Of a stretch of DNA of 60,000 nt, positions 1 to 10,805 are shown in pieces. Both the position numbers and the translations under genes were made by a program. Origin of the DNA: Liolophura sinensis. Taxonomy: Eukaryota > Mollusca > Polyplacophora > Chitonida > Chitonidae. The DNA lies in assembly GCF_032854445.1 (NCBI RefSeq), contig NC_088299.1:8613608-8673607 (forward strand), written 5' to 3'. The first letter of the stretch is position 1. Each line of letters starts with the position of its first letter. Under the pieces are notes generated by a model. That model worked only from the letters and a program-made list of their open reading frames with translations. It had not been told where the DNA came from and searched no databases.

Positions 1-640
1 GCTACATGTATATGAACAAATGGTAACATACCCCGGACAAATGATATTACTCCCAGAGCAAATGGAATTACTCCTAGGACATATAACATTATATGTAGGA
101 CAAATTACATTGTTTGTAGAACAGATCATAGCGTGTGCTAAATAAATGACATTATATACATTACACTAAGGACAAATGGCAGCATGCCTTGGACAAATTA
201 CATCATTTATACATGCTATTACACCCAATACACATGGCATTATACCCTGAGCAAATGACATTACACCCAGGACAAATGATAACATTACATAGACAATTGA
301 CATTATGATCAGGACAAATGTTATTATACCTCAGACGAATGACATTATACCTTGCACAACTTACATTATACTCGGGACAAATGACATTACATCCAGGACA
401 AAGGATAACATTACATAGACAAATGACAATGTACTCAGTACGAATGATATTATACGTCAGACAAATTATATTGTACCCAGGATAAATGACATTATACCTC
501 AGACAAATTACATTGTACCCAGACAAATGACATTATACCTCAGACAAATTACATTGTACCTCAGATAACTGACATTATACCCAGGATAGGATGGCATGAT
601 ACCCTGGGAAAATGGTAAAAAGCTTTGGGCAAATGGCATT
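1..640. repeat. 21-bp minisatellite
   Basis: About 28 degenerate copies of a unit close to GACAAATGACATTATACCCAG, best ordered between 200 and 560. Because 21 is a multiple of three, the antisense strand stays open for 107 codons (203-526) as a repeated seven-residue pattern around YNVIC; this is a by-product of the repeat. The array runs off the left edge of the window. Confidence 0.95.
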
Positions 641-2220
641 GTATCCAGAACATGTTACGATATTATCTAGAGGCTGTCCAGAACAAGAATAATTATGGCA
701 CTACCAGAGCATGTAGTCTACAAATGACACTTCATTATGTTGTGTTAAGGTCAATTGTGAATGCAACCTGTCCATGGGCAGCTGGATAAAACAAAACACA
801 ATCAGGACAAATAAAAATATTACCTAGTTGCTGTCTACAGATGTCTATTTGTAGACTTTTCTTTTGTTTTGATATTAGTGATGGGTATTAATATGAAGGA
901 AGAAATTGCTTCAACCGGACAAAGATTGATGACAGTGTGTGTTTAAGTTCAATTATTCATGCTGATTGTGAAGGTTGACCATCTGGGAAATGGGCAGTGG
1001 TCGTGACTGCGTGATGTCAGTCTCCATCCAGTGCCAGCAGGGAGATCTCCTGGCTAACAGTGTAGTGCTATATAACAATCTGAGCCGCCTGGATGAGCAA
1101 GAAAAGATTCGTCCCTCGAGGTGTTGAAGGGATTTTTGTTCTTTGTGGCTTTTGATATCTGAAAATGCTTCCAGACCTATTAGTTCAATATAAAAGATAT
1201 CTCTTCGTGTAGACCACATTTGCACATCGTGTCCCGAGGGAGGGAGGTGGTGGTGGGAATGAGGGAGGGGAATAGATGAAATTTACCCAGTGGGTGGACA
1301 GTGAGTCTTATGATTTATGGCCTATTCAATATTGATCTTCTTAGCCTACAATAATTAAAGATACATGTGTCGCTCAGATAGATCTGTTGTGGTCAACCAA
1401 CAGTGGTGTTATTTTTGAAGGAGTAATTATCCATCTACGTGTTCATGGTATTATACAATGGCTTTGAAGTTCAGTACCTATGGTCATGACTGTCCGCAAG
1501 TCAATTATGATATCAACATTTGAACTAGTCAATGGTTTTGTTAAAAATGCTGAATGGCAAGGATACCACTTGGAACCTATGGATATAAAACAAACCAAAA
1601 ACTGTTGTAATTTATGATTATTAGTGATTTTTTTTTCTGCATGCTTTAACAAGGTAACGAAAGAGCAACTGATCATAAATACAGCTGTAATTTTAACATG
1701 TTTTAGTCTATGGCGTGTTTAGAGCCATTTGCCAAGGCAGATTGTTAGCTGCTGATTATTTTCAGTTTATTTATTTAAATTTCAGTACTTGCTTTATCAT
1801 TATGCTGCTAATAATGATAAAAGTTTTTTACTTTTGCCCTAATTATGTGAGAATCTTATCGCTAAGCCACATTGCTGTAAAAAATGTGTGTGATTTTGAC
1901 TGGAGGACTGTACAATATAATTATAACTCTACATTACATTGCAGGAGAAATGAATACCTGAAAAAACTAGGGGAAATATAAGCTGCGCTCGTAATTTAAC
2001 AAGTGTCTTACGATATAAGTCATAATGTCTTAGGACTTGAGTCAAGTAATAACAGCTACAATTAAAATGCACACTGATTCTTTTTACCACTCAACAATGT
2101 ACCAAATACAATTTTAGTTCTTTCCTGTTCTGAGTTTGGCATTTTAAGCACTTACAACTGATGACTTCAGTTTGCCGTTTGAGCTGACATGATTGTGTAC
2201 ATATATATGGAGATTCCTTC
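641..2220. other. Non-coding stretch, probably intron 3
   Basis: No gene recognised. A purine-rich tract lies at 1236-1275. At 970-1127 one plus-strand frame stays open with balanced codons (it contains LLANSVVLYNNLSRLDEQEK) after a weak acceptor-like site, but it does not resemble CBFB exon 3 or any family I know. Confidence 0.5.
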
Positions 2221-2349
2221 GGTCATTCAGCAGGGGCTATGATGACCACAAGTGACCATTAACAACTTGTCCAATCACACTTGTTACATAACTTGTTACA
2301 TACCCTGTTTGACTGGCCTGTCACTGGTCCACCTTTATTGACCTTGGCA
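2221..2349 (+). repeat. Dispersed repeat E, copy 1
   Basis: This matches the reverse complement of 43394-43560 with shared blocks such as GACCACAAGTGACCATTAA, TGTTACATAAC and ACCTTGGCAAAA in the same order. The copies differ by substitutions and small indels, so they are old. Ends and class are unknown; no coding capacity. Confidence 0.7.
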
Positions 2350-5145
2350 AAAGGTCATTTGGTGCACTACCCTAAATAATGAGGTCAGTAGGTTCATCCA
2401 AGAGTCTAACCTCAGTGCAATCAGTAGCTTATCAGAAAAGATCTAAATTTTTGTGCTTGGGCTGCATTGACCCTGAAACTTTGTGTAAAAAATGCATTTT
2501 AGAGAAAAATAAAGGCGATAAAATATTACTTTTGCTGCTGAAACTTAATATATATACTTACATTGAGTTTATTTTATATCCCGAAAGGGTCTCATCTTAC
2601 CTTCTAAACATATCTCAAAACACCTTTTTAAGATCAGGGGTCAGAGTAATTTAGTCATGGATGAAATTTTTGGTCAAAGTCAGTATGGCAATGAAAACAT
2701 CCAAAGTAAGAATGAAAAAAAAAAGCCAGCAAAAATACGCTTTCAAAACTAGAAAAGCCGCTGTGTTTGAGGTTTGTATTCATTATCAGAAAATGAGAAG
2801 GGCCAACTTATTTCCAAGAAAAGTAGGTTATGAAGTTCTGTTTATTCATTGTTGCACTGCCTGTGCAGTGTTCTTGGAGTCGATTGGTCTGTTCCAGAGG
2901 TTTCTGTTGGCGTGAGATTATAGGATTGGCCAATCACATTTTTTGTTTCATCTGACAGGAGTAGTAGTCTTTTAGTTTCTTTCTAAGCCATCAAATAAGC
3001 CAGCGAAGTTTCAGGATACAGCTATTTATGTCTGACAACAGTTTTGCAGTGGCCAGTCAGAATGCTTGATTTGGAAGGTTTTGTTATTGTGGGCTGGCTT
3101 TTAATGTTCTCCATTTTTTTCTTGAGGGTGTAACTAATTAGAAAAATTGATTTTTCTCTTGCAATATAATGTTATGTAAGAAACATTTAACCAATTTATT
3201 ATTTGTGAGTAATGATGAGTGCCATATATGGACTTAAAACCAACCAGTCGTTGCCTTTGGGAGTGTCTGCTTCAGGATTGGTGGATTAATCAGCCAATGA
3301 AATTGCTTCGAAGGCGGATGTCAGGGATACAGAGGGCTTGTAATTTGTCCCTCCCACTTCTCCAAGTTAACATCAACAAAGGCTTTCATGGAAGTAAACT
3401 GGAGTTACAAAATAATATTCAAAAAGCAAGTTAATCCTGTCTCATTCCTCATGAGGGAAGGGGAACATTTCGCGGGGGATGGGTGAGAATTATTTGTTGG
3501 CTTCAAGAAATGGTTATCCCCCAGTGTTTCACTGTAAACCATGGGGAAACTTTGCGAAGTTAACATCTCAGAATCAGTCTGCTCCTTCACAGTTGGTAAA
3601 CAACTTCTCCTTTAGAAGTAAACAATTTTGTCCTTTTTGTTGTCTTTAGATCAGGATATCCAGAGATTTAAAAAATTAAATTTCGGAAAATTGTTATGAA
3701 CCATTCCCTAATCAGTTTCAGTGAATGATATTAGGAATTAATGAATTGGAGATGTCTCAGAACATTCTTGCAATTTCTGGGAATTAAATTGATTTTAAAA
3801 TTGCAGCACTCAAGACATCACCCAGCCACATGTGCGTGTAGATTAAATATAACTTTGACTCTCCTGTTATTTAATGTTTATTCTCAAATGTGTTTGGTTG
3901 TCACTTGAATTTGAATTGAAATTTTCCGTTTTCATTTTGAATATTGTCTTTTAACATCATTTTCCTAATACAGTGAAGCATGATAAGTTGACACCCCAAC
4001 CGACAAGATAAAGTGGAATGCTGGCATGCATAACCTCCGTTGTGTATTCCCTGGTATATTGCAGACTGTGGCCAGTTGCACCTGATCCTGCTGTCTTTGC
4101 GCGGCAATATGTGGCTCACGCAAACTGATAGTTGTGCTGTATTCTGCTGAATGACACAAGTAGCGTAATTTCAGACCATTCATAACCAGTTATCAATCAA
4201 TTCCCCTGGCTGACCAAACTTGGTGATAACCGCCTTACTGGGAAGGTCTGCGGTTGCATCGGAAATAGATCCTGTGGTTATTTTGAGACAATGCCAATGT
4301 GGATGTGCGCAAATTGTTGACTACACACTGTAAAAGGCGAAGAGAACAATATGATGACATGTGAGGGATTCTATAGTTGCGTCTGCAGGACGTGACGTCA
4401 GCACAAAGCATCCATGACACATCGCTGTAGAACAGCCTGTGGGAAGACCCTAGCTCCCCAGATTTAGCCACGTTCACACACATGTTTATGAAAGAGTCCA
4501 TTCCTGTCTGAGAGATGTGGAAAATCGAACATGACTTTTATGTACCCACACTATTAAATGAGGTACAGTATATCAAAGCGGATGAAATGATTTTACTATT
4601 ATATTTAGGGTGCTATGGAGAATCGTACGTTGCTGTGGGAAACAAGACACGTGATAATTTTTTTCAATGTGCAATGTGCTATACCCTGGGGAGAAATGGA
4701 TTTTTTACCAGTGAGCTGCTCTGTGAAATGGATGCTCCAGAATTCAGTAGATATGCATGGCATGCTGTCCATGGTGTTATACTGGTGTTTGGCATAAAAC
4801 ATTGATCAATTTGAACCTAAACTACGTAACTATAGCATGTGGTAATTAAAAAGCGAAAATTAAACTCTTGAGTTGGAAAATGAAAATTACAGTGTTTGGT
4901 TTAATTGTGTTTGAAAGCCTTGTGGTGAACCGAGAGCATTGGCAGAAAACATAACACTTAAAACCATCTTTCTTCAGAGACGGACATATGGCTTAGTGAT
5001 AATATGTGTAGAAATGACTCTTACCGTGAAGCGATTAAAGGCACTTGAGGTGAAGGTTCAGTCTCGGGCTTGACTGCCTTTATCTTGAAAGGACAAGAAA
5101 TGATATGACTGACCTATTTAAGAAGAGGAGTGAAAATACATATGC
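2350..5145. other. Non-coding stretch, probably intron 3
   Basis: No exon recognised. It includes a fifth weak member of repeat family F near 2590-2690 and a more complex block at 4010-4500 that carries a perfect TGACGTCA palindrome at 4393-4400. Open frames on both strands are short and overlap each other. Confidence 0.5.
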
Positions 5146-5358
5146 CCTAATTCCTCAACCTTTCGCATATGAAAGAGTAAATTTCAACACAATTTATGGA
5201 CATTTTTAATTTCATTTTGGAGACAAAACCACATTTGTTGTATTGCCCAGTTTCAGGGCGTCACAAAAGTATAATTTTATCAGTGAACACAGAATAATGC
5301 CTTCAGAATATGCTTGAGTAAATACCTTGCAAGCATGCGAGAAGGTTGAAGAATTACA
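5146..5358 (-). mobile_element. Inverted-repeat element (MITE-like), copy B
   Basis: The left end reads cctaattcctcaacctttcg and the right end is nearly its reverse complement (gcgagaaggttgaagaatt). The interior matches copy A (18856-19063) in the opposite orientation, including blocks around TTTTAATTTCATTTTGGAG, TTTCAGGGC and TATAATTT. No coding capacity, length about 210 bp. This fits a non-autonomous DNA transposon; no autonomous partner is in the window. Confidence 0.75.
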
Positions 5359-5552
5359 GTAGACCAAAATGATCGCAGGCATTTCTTTCTGATATGATTG
5401 GTAACTCTGTAAATACAGAATTTTTAACGAGACAGTGGTAAGAGCAACTGGAAACGTGAAAACACTGTGCCACATGCAGGCTATGGTTAAAAGGCAAAAC
5501 AGAGTTTGGAAGGCATAAGTGGGAACATGCAGATATATCCTTCAGGTTCACT

Positions 5553-5821
5553 GATTTATTTATTTATTTATTTATTTGATTGGTGTTTCACGCTGTACTC
5601 AAGAATATTTCACTTATACGACGGCAGCCAGCATTATGGTGGAAGAGACCGGGCCTGGGGAAACCCACGACCATCCGCAGGTTGCTGGCAGACCTTCCCA
5701 CGTACGGCTGGAGAAGAAGCCAGCATGAGTTTTACTTGAACTCACAGCGACCGCATTGGTGAGAGGCTCCTGGGTCATTACGCTGCGCTAGCGGGCTAAC
5801 CAACTGAGCCACGGAGGCCCC
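5553..5821 (-). mobile_element. tRNA-derived SINE, copy 1
   Basis: Reverse-strand copy with the (TTTA)n form of its tail at 5554-5578 and the head ending ggaggcccc at 5821. In the element's own direction it has an A-box-like TGGCTCAGT, a B-box-like GTTCAAGT, the conserved core with CACCATAATGCTGG and CGTATAAGTGAAATATTCTT, and a 3' end gtgaaacaccaatc. Flanks share only an imperfect aggtt-a-tga. Confidence 0.92.
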
Positions 5822-6137
5822 TAAAGGTTAATTGAAGACCACTTCTCCCCCATTCCTATGGCAAGGAAATATGTATGTCATACATGGGAAAGTTTGTCAG
5901 TAACTTGCCAAAGGTTGATGGTTTAATTACCAGGGGCATTTCCTATTTGCTCTACCCATGAGACTGACTCCCATCATATATAAATGAATAAATTCCTGAA
6001 TATTGAAAATTAAATGAGAATCAACAAATAGCCATGTGTAACGTGGGGCCAGCAATGTCTAACAGGAATTTTAACATACCCTAATTTTAACATACCCTAA
6101 AATACTCTAAATGAACTCGCAAAATTGCATTTATTAT

Positions 6138-6290
6138 AGGCAAGTAAATGTCACAAAATATTGTTTTTGGTACTGTCCAGTAGAATATCATCCCATGTTC
6201 CAAGCAAACCTCAAAACGCTTAATTAAAATCAGTAGAATTCTCAGAATCAGGAAATCTGGTCACGGACAAAATTTATAGTCATTGAGGGG
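6138..6290 (+). repeat. Old dispersed repeat F, copy 1
   Basis: Shares an ordered series of blocks with 7468-7645 and 8249-8402: aaatgtcacaaaatatt, gaatatcatcccatgttcca, cctcaaaac, atcagtagaattctcagaat and a gtcacggacaaa-like end. Non-coding. Confidence 0.7.
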
Positions 6291-6302
6291 TTTATGAATC
6301 AA

Positions 6303-6573
6303 ACGTGGCCTTCGTGGCTTAGTCGGTTAGCATGCTAGCACAGCGCAATGACCGAGGATCCTCTCACCGATGCGGTCGCTGTGAGTTCAAGTCCAGCTCA
6401 TGCTGGCTTCCTCTCCGGCCGTACGTGGGAAGGTCTGCCAACAACCTGTGGATGGTCGTGGGTTTCCCCTGGGCTGTGCCCGGTTTTCTCCCACCATAAT
6501 ACTGGCCGCCGTCGTATAAGTGAAATATTCTTGAGTACGGCATAAAACGCCAATCAAATAAATAAATAAATAA
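6303..6573 (+). mobile_element. tRNA-derived SINE, copy 2 (full length)
   Basis: Full-length copy flanked by the 9-bp target-site duplication ATGAATCAA (6294-6302 and 6574-6582). A box TGGCTTAGTCGG at 6315-6326, B box GTTCAAGTCC at 6385-6394; the 70-bp spacing is longer than in a tRNA, so the head is tRNA-like but expanded. The core and the 3' end ggcataaaacgccaatcaaa lead into (AAAT)n. The whole conserved 3' part resembles the MetaSINE central domain as I remember it. Confidence 0.95.
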
Positions 6574-7030
6574 ATGAATCAAGCAGGAATTCTTGGTAAA
6601 ATTATATTATAAGTGCGTGTGTTATAATTTACTTACATGAACAAAATTCCTCAAACTACCTATCCAGCTTAAATAGGCAAGGGCCACATTCACAAATTTT
6701 CAGAGGTCATTTTTCTCGTAACATCATTTTGTAAAAGACGTTGTCTAGGTTACAGTGCCATAAGGCCATAAGAAAAATTGATTTCCAAAGTTTTGTAGAA
6801 GAGAGCCCGATGATACATGATCCTATAAAAGTTAATGTTTGAATATTCTGAACACCATTCTTGAAACATGTACTTCTTACCTTATACAACAATGCAGTCA
6901 AGACCAACCTCTGTGTTCTGTGAACAGGCAAGACAAATTATAGACATTGGCATTTACTGTAACTTGATTAATACCAAAGATTACAACATGTTTGTCATCA
7001 GATGTTAATGCACTATATATTATGGCCAGA

Positions 7031-7245
7031 CTTAGCTTAGAATTAAATCTTGATATAGAGTGTATCTACACTTCAGTATATCCTAGTGTCAGTTTATGTT
7101 CCATGAAATTGGTTGGGCGTCGATAAAACATAGTTCAGCGTAGCTCAAAATTAAATCTTGACACAGAGTACATCTACATTTCAGTTTCTCCTGTGGTAAG
7201 CTTGTATTTCATGAAAATGGTTGGTTGGATGGCGATAAAACCTCC
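7031..7245 (+). repeat. 108-bp tandem duplication
   Basis: Two adjacent diverged copies start at about 7033 and 7141; aattaaatct recurs at 7041 and 7149, followed in both by agagt-atctaca-ttcagt and later ccatgaaa-tggttg and cgataaaac. Just upstream of CBFB exon 4. Confidence 0.85.
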
Positions 7246-7467
7246 AACGGATTTTCGCATAAATAATGAAAAATATAGTTTTAGGTAAGAAATTCTTCCT
7301 GGAAAAGTAATTGAAATAGTATCCTGTAGTACTTTAAACTTCAGGAATTGTCAAAAATCCAGCTTATTTATTATCTCCTGCTTCTTTCGAGGAATCCGAA
7401 GGTATGGACATGTGAAATGTACCTTACAGTAAATAATCCCAATTTTCGCCTACAAATGTTCATTTTA

Positions 7468-7645
7468 GAGGCTATTAAATGCCATAAAATATCATCTTAG
7501 GTGCTTAAACATATGGTTTTCCAGCAAGATATCATAATACCTTCCAAACCTACCTTAAAGGACTTTTCTAGAATCATTAGAATTCTCAGAATACAGAAAA
7601 TTGAGGGAGTTAGTCATGAAGAAAGTTTTATTCCATTTAGGGGAG
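7468..7645 (+). repeat. Old dispersed repeat F, copy 2
   Basis: Blocks ttaaatgccataaaatatc, gatatcata-accttccaaac and attagaattctcagaat match copies at 6138 and 8249. It ends 65 bp before exon 4. Confidence 0.65.
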
Positions 7646-7709
7646 ATAAATATGTATATTTTATGTAGTTCTAAGCAGTGTGTATCGTATTTGGTTTGAT
7701 CTTTTCTAG

Positions 7710-7826
7710 GTTCATTTAAAGTCCCAGTTTATCATGAATGGCGTATGTGTTGTCTGGCGAGGATGGGTGGATTTAAATCGGTTAGACGGCGTGGGATCGC
7801 TAGACTACGACTCAGAAAGAGCTCAG
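7710..7826 (+). CDS. CBFB: CBFB exon 4, RUNX-binding core segment
   Basis: The 117-nt exon is flanked by a pyrimidine-rich acceptor ending ctttt-ctag and a consensus donor CAG|gtaagt at 7827. In phase 0 it starts VHLKSQFIMNGVCVVW and goes on with RGWVDLNRLDG and ends DYDSERAQ. Human CBF-beta has VYLKAPMILNGVCVIW, KGWIDLQRLDG and DEERAQ at residues 95-133, so the start, end and length of 39 codons agree exactly. The Asn codon at 7737-7739 corresponds to human Asn104, a residue reported to matter for Runt-domain binding, and it is kept. The run SQF replaces human APM. The segment forms part of the conserved alpha/beta fold. A longer open frame starting at 7745 lies in another frame and is not real. 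Confidence 0.95.
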
Positions 7827-8039
7827 GTAAGTCTCACCTTAATTGTTCATTTAACACCGATGTTGTCTTGCCCAACATTTTTCCACCAGTCTGTTATACC
7901 ATTTTAAGAATTGCCAATGTAAATTATTAACTTTACAGGCCATCTTTAAAAATTCTTTGTTTGGGGGCAACCCAACCCTGTCAGAAAAACTAGCCAGAGA
8001 ACAGTGAATAACCTTATATTTCACCCAAAAGGATGCATT

Positions 8040-8402
8040 TTTGCTGAGGCCAATAGATGTCATGAAATATTGCTTTTGGTGGTAAAATTTACATTTTTCC
8101 CCAAAAAATAAATAATTCAATAAAAAAATAAATAAAATAAAAACACATCATTATTGTGGAATGGGAAATTATGATAACTGACCTAAAATCTCTCCCCCCC
8201 ACCCCCCCACCCCCCACCCCCCCACACAAAAACAAGAATTGTGTAGTTTGAGGCTAATAGATGTCATGATGTATTACTGCTGTTGATACATTTCGCAGAA
8301 GAATATCTCCCTCTGTTCCAAATCAAACCTCAGAACACTTTTCTAAGATCAACAGAACTTTCAGATTGAGTCAAAGTGTGTAATTTTGTCATGGGAAGTT
8401 TA
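8040..8402 (+). repeat. Old dispersed repeat F, copies 3 (partial) and 4
   Basis: A partial copy (8045-8095, gaggccaatagatgtcatga) and a fuller copy (8249-8402, gaggctaatagatgtcatga, then gaatatctccctctgttcca) are separated by simple sequence, including the C-rich run at 8193-8224. Confidence 0.7.
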
Positions 8403-9109
8403 GGCCAATTACTGTAGGTTGTTAGGCTAATGTGTTTTTTTGTGGGGTGGGGGGGGTGCTTATGTAAAATATAGGGATTTTCAAGAAATTCCATCAATAT
8501 CCCAATAAAAACTTTAAGAGTAGGGCCCTTGTTTTGGTTCATTCGCTCCATTTAGCATATTTTTAATGATGGCCTTACCCTGTATGATATATTGAAAGGG
8601 TGGGAAGACTGACAGTGGTGATGCAATAGTGGTTTACATGGTAACCCATTACAGATCCCCAGTATAGTGAAGTCACGTCTGTGGTAAACATATTGACATG
8701 AATTAAATTGAAATGGAAGCCTTTTATATTACAGGAAACCTATTCATTTAAATGCTTGAAGGACAACTCTGGAATGTGTAGGCTGGGATTTTGGGCTTGC
8801 TTTAGTTCAGTTTTTAATCCAGGACATTTAGAATTTCCTGACCATATATACAGATACGTGTATCTTAAGCTCTCAAGCTGTGGAGCCTATGGTGCATATA
8901 CATGTGTTCAGGATGTACTTTATAAAGCCATGTGCACGTAGAGTTAATTGGTCTGTAGCAGGTGGCTCTACCTGCAGGTAACCTAACACAAGCTCATTTA
9001 CCTATAGATACCTGTATGTGTACAGATTTCATCGTAGAAAAGATCTGACATGACATGTCAGGACACCCACTGGCTGGATCGATTGATATCCCTGATGGCC
9101 ATAAATATC

Positions 9110-9175
9110 GTTATTGGTTTTAAGAAACTTCTTGAGTACAACGTTAAAATATGAATCAAATAAAATAAATACATT
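9110..9175 (+). mobile_element. SINE 3'-end fragment
   Basis: The sequence ttcttgagtacaacgttaaa followed by aatcaaataaaataaata matches the 3' end shared by the SINEs of this window. A similar short fragment (agagtatggcgttaaaacac, then taaataaaataaa) lies at 9288-9322. Confidence 0.6.
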
Positions 9176-9186
9176 TAAATAAGGTT

Positions 9187-9480
9187 TTAGGAATCGTTTG
9201 AGGAATCATAGATCAGTTCAAGGGGAAAATTTCCAATCGCAAACCTAGAATTAACAGTCACAAAATTGACCAGGAAACCTCCAGAGTATGGCGTTAAAAC
9301 ACCCGTTAAATAAAATAAACATAAGTAGATCTTAGGAATCATTTAAACACGCACTGATTGATTGGTTCGTGGACAAATTTTTTGATTCAAAAGTGAGGAT
9401 TAACAGTCACAAAATTGAACAATGAATAAATGATATAATGACTCAAAATTGACGACTGAAAACTAGGTGAAAATTCAAAA
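9187..9480 (+). repeat. 149-bp tandem duplication
   Basis: attaacagtcacaaaattga occurs at 9250 and 9399, and taggaatc at about 9187 and 9336, giving two diverged copies next to SINE 3'-end fragments. Confidence 0.75.
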
Positions 9481-9751
9481 ATGAGGACAGCTACTTGTTT
9501 CACTGTGATGGTATGTTGCCAGGGGAAACTGTCTTAATGGTCTGTGATATAAGGTAATGCAGAAACACACTTGCAACATGATTTATTGCGGGCATGTCAG
9601 GAAGAATTAGATAAAATAAAATGGCATTAAAATATGCCACGTTCTTTCTTGGTTCAATCTGATCAAGCCAAAAAACTTCAGTCGAGGCAGTTTTGGTACG
9701 CTCTGTGCTTTTGGAAATGGTTGAAGAGATAAACTGTTTACACAGGGCTGT

Positions 9752-9825
9752 GCTATGTGTATGGTGTCATGTCTGGTGTCTTTCCCTTGACATTTCAGTG
9801 AGGCAGAACTATAAATATGATGAGT
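9752..9825 (+). mobile_element. Fragment of second SINE family
   Basis: The block ggtgtcatgtctggtgtctt followed by gacatttcagtgaggcagaa and ctataaa resembles the 3' half of a long tRNA-derived molluscan SINE as I remember it, the same family as 47691-48178. Head missing. Confidence 0.55.
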
Positions 9826-10173
9826 TTAAGCAGATTTGGAATTCAACAAGCATCGGTGAATGGGGAATCATTCATTTTGTTGCATTATTAATAGTTTTTT
9901 TAAAACTGTACTGTCAGTACTGGTTTATTTTTAAATATTCAGATTATCAAACTTTAGTGTAAAAAAAAAATGGATACAAGTATCTACCAGCTAATCTATT
10001 ACAGTAAATGGCCTTTGCAGAAAGTATTGTTAATGAAAATGAAATTAATTAGTGTAAGATACACTAGTTCTCTTGTTTTGTTTATGCTGGTGCCTAAAGC
10101 ACAGTGCAAGAGGTAGGCCTCATCAGGCTTTTAGGGCAACAAATTAATTTGACTGTAAGCTTATAGCATAAGA

Positions 10174-10441
10174 TTTTTTTTTTTTTTTTTGATTGGTGTT
10201 TTACGCCATACTCAAGAATATTTCACTTATACGACGGCGGCCAGCATTATTGTGGATGGAAACCGGGAACAGCCCAGGGGAAACCCACGACCATCCGCAG
10301 GTTGCTGACAGACCTTCCCACTTACGGCCGGAGAGGAAGCCAGCATGAGCTTGACTTGAACTCACAGCGACCGCATTGGTGAGAAGCTCCTTGGTCATTG
10401 CACTGTGCTAGCTCGCTAACCGACTGAGCCATGGAGGTCCC
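10174..10441 (-). mobile_element. tRNA-derived SINE, copy 3 (full length)
   Basis: Reverse-strand insertion flanked by a perfect 14-bp duplication CTTATAGCATAAGA (10160-10173 and 10442-10455). The tail is a plain T-run (poly-A in its own direction) instead of TTTA repeats. The head at the right ends ggaggtcccc. The perfect duplication suggests a fairly recent insertion. Confidence 0.96.
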
Positions 10442-10689
10442 CTTATAGCATAAGAAGGATAAAGGCACAAAATCTGTTCAGTAACATGCTTTTTTCACAA
10501 AAAAGGGGCAAACAGTTATATATAGCCTTAAATGTCATCACAGATAATGACCTGCTAATCACAAATGTTTCATAACCCTTTTCATGAATACTCTGCTGTT
10601 CTGCAGTGGCAAAACGTTGTTAATTTTAAAAAAAAGGATAATAAATCCTATAGCGTCAAAGCACAGCTAGTCAGAATAACAGAAAAACA

Positions 10690-10805
10690 GTTTGACAGTG
10701 ATGTGGATGTGTGTTTGTGTGCAGCATTTCACCTAAAGTTTAGCATTTTTTCGTGGATGTGTGCATATATACTGCATTTCACCTAAAATTTAGAATTTTT
10801 TCAAG
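10690..10805 (+). repeat. Short tandem duplication
   Basis: gtggatgtgtg, catttcacctaaa-tttag and attttttc recur once, about 50-55 bp apart. Confidence 0.75.

Noticed and set aside
203-526. 107-codon antisense frame with a YNVIC repeat
   Set aside because: It is produced by the 21-bp minisatellite, whose length is a multiple of three.
6348-6582. Recurring 60-75-codon frames such as the one containing AHAGFLSGR at several loci
   Set aside because: They are translations of SINE copies on either strand.
7745-7930. Plus-strand open frame over CBFB exon 4
   Set aside because: It is in a different frame from the conserved NGVCVVW reading and runs through the donor site.
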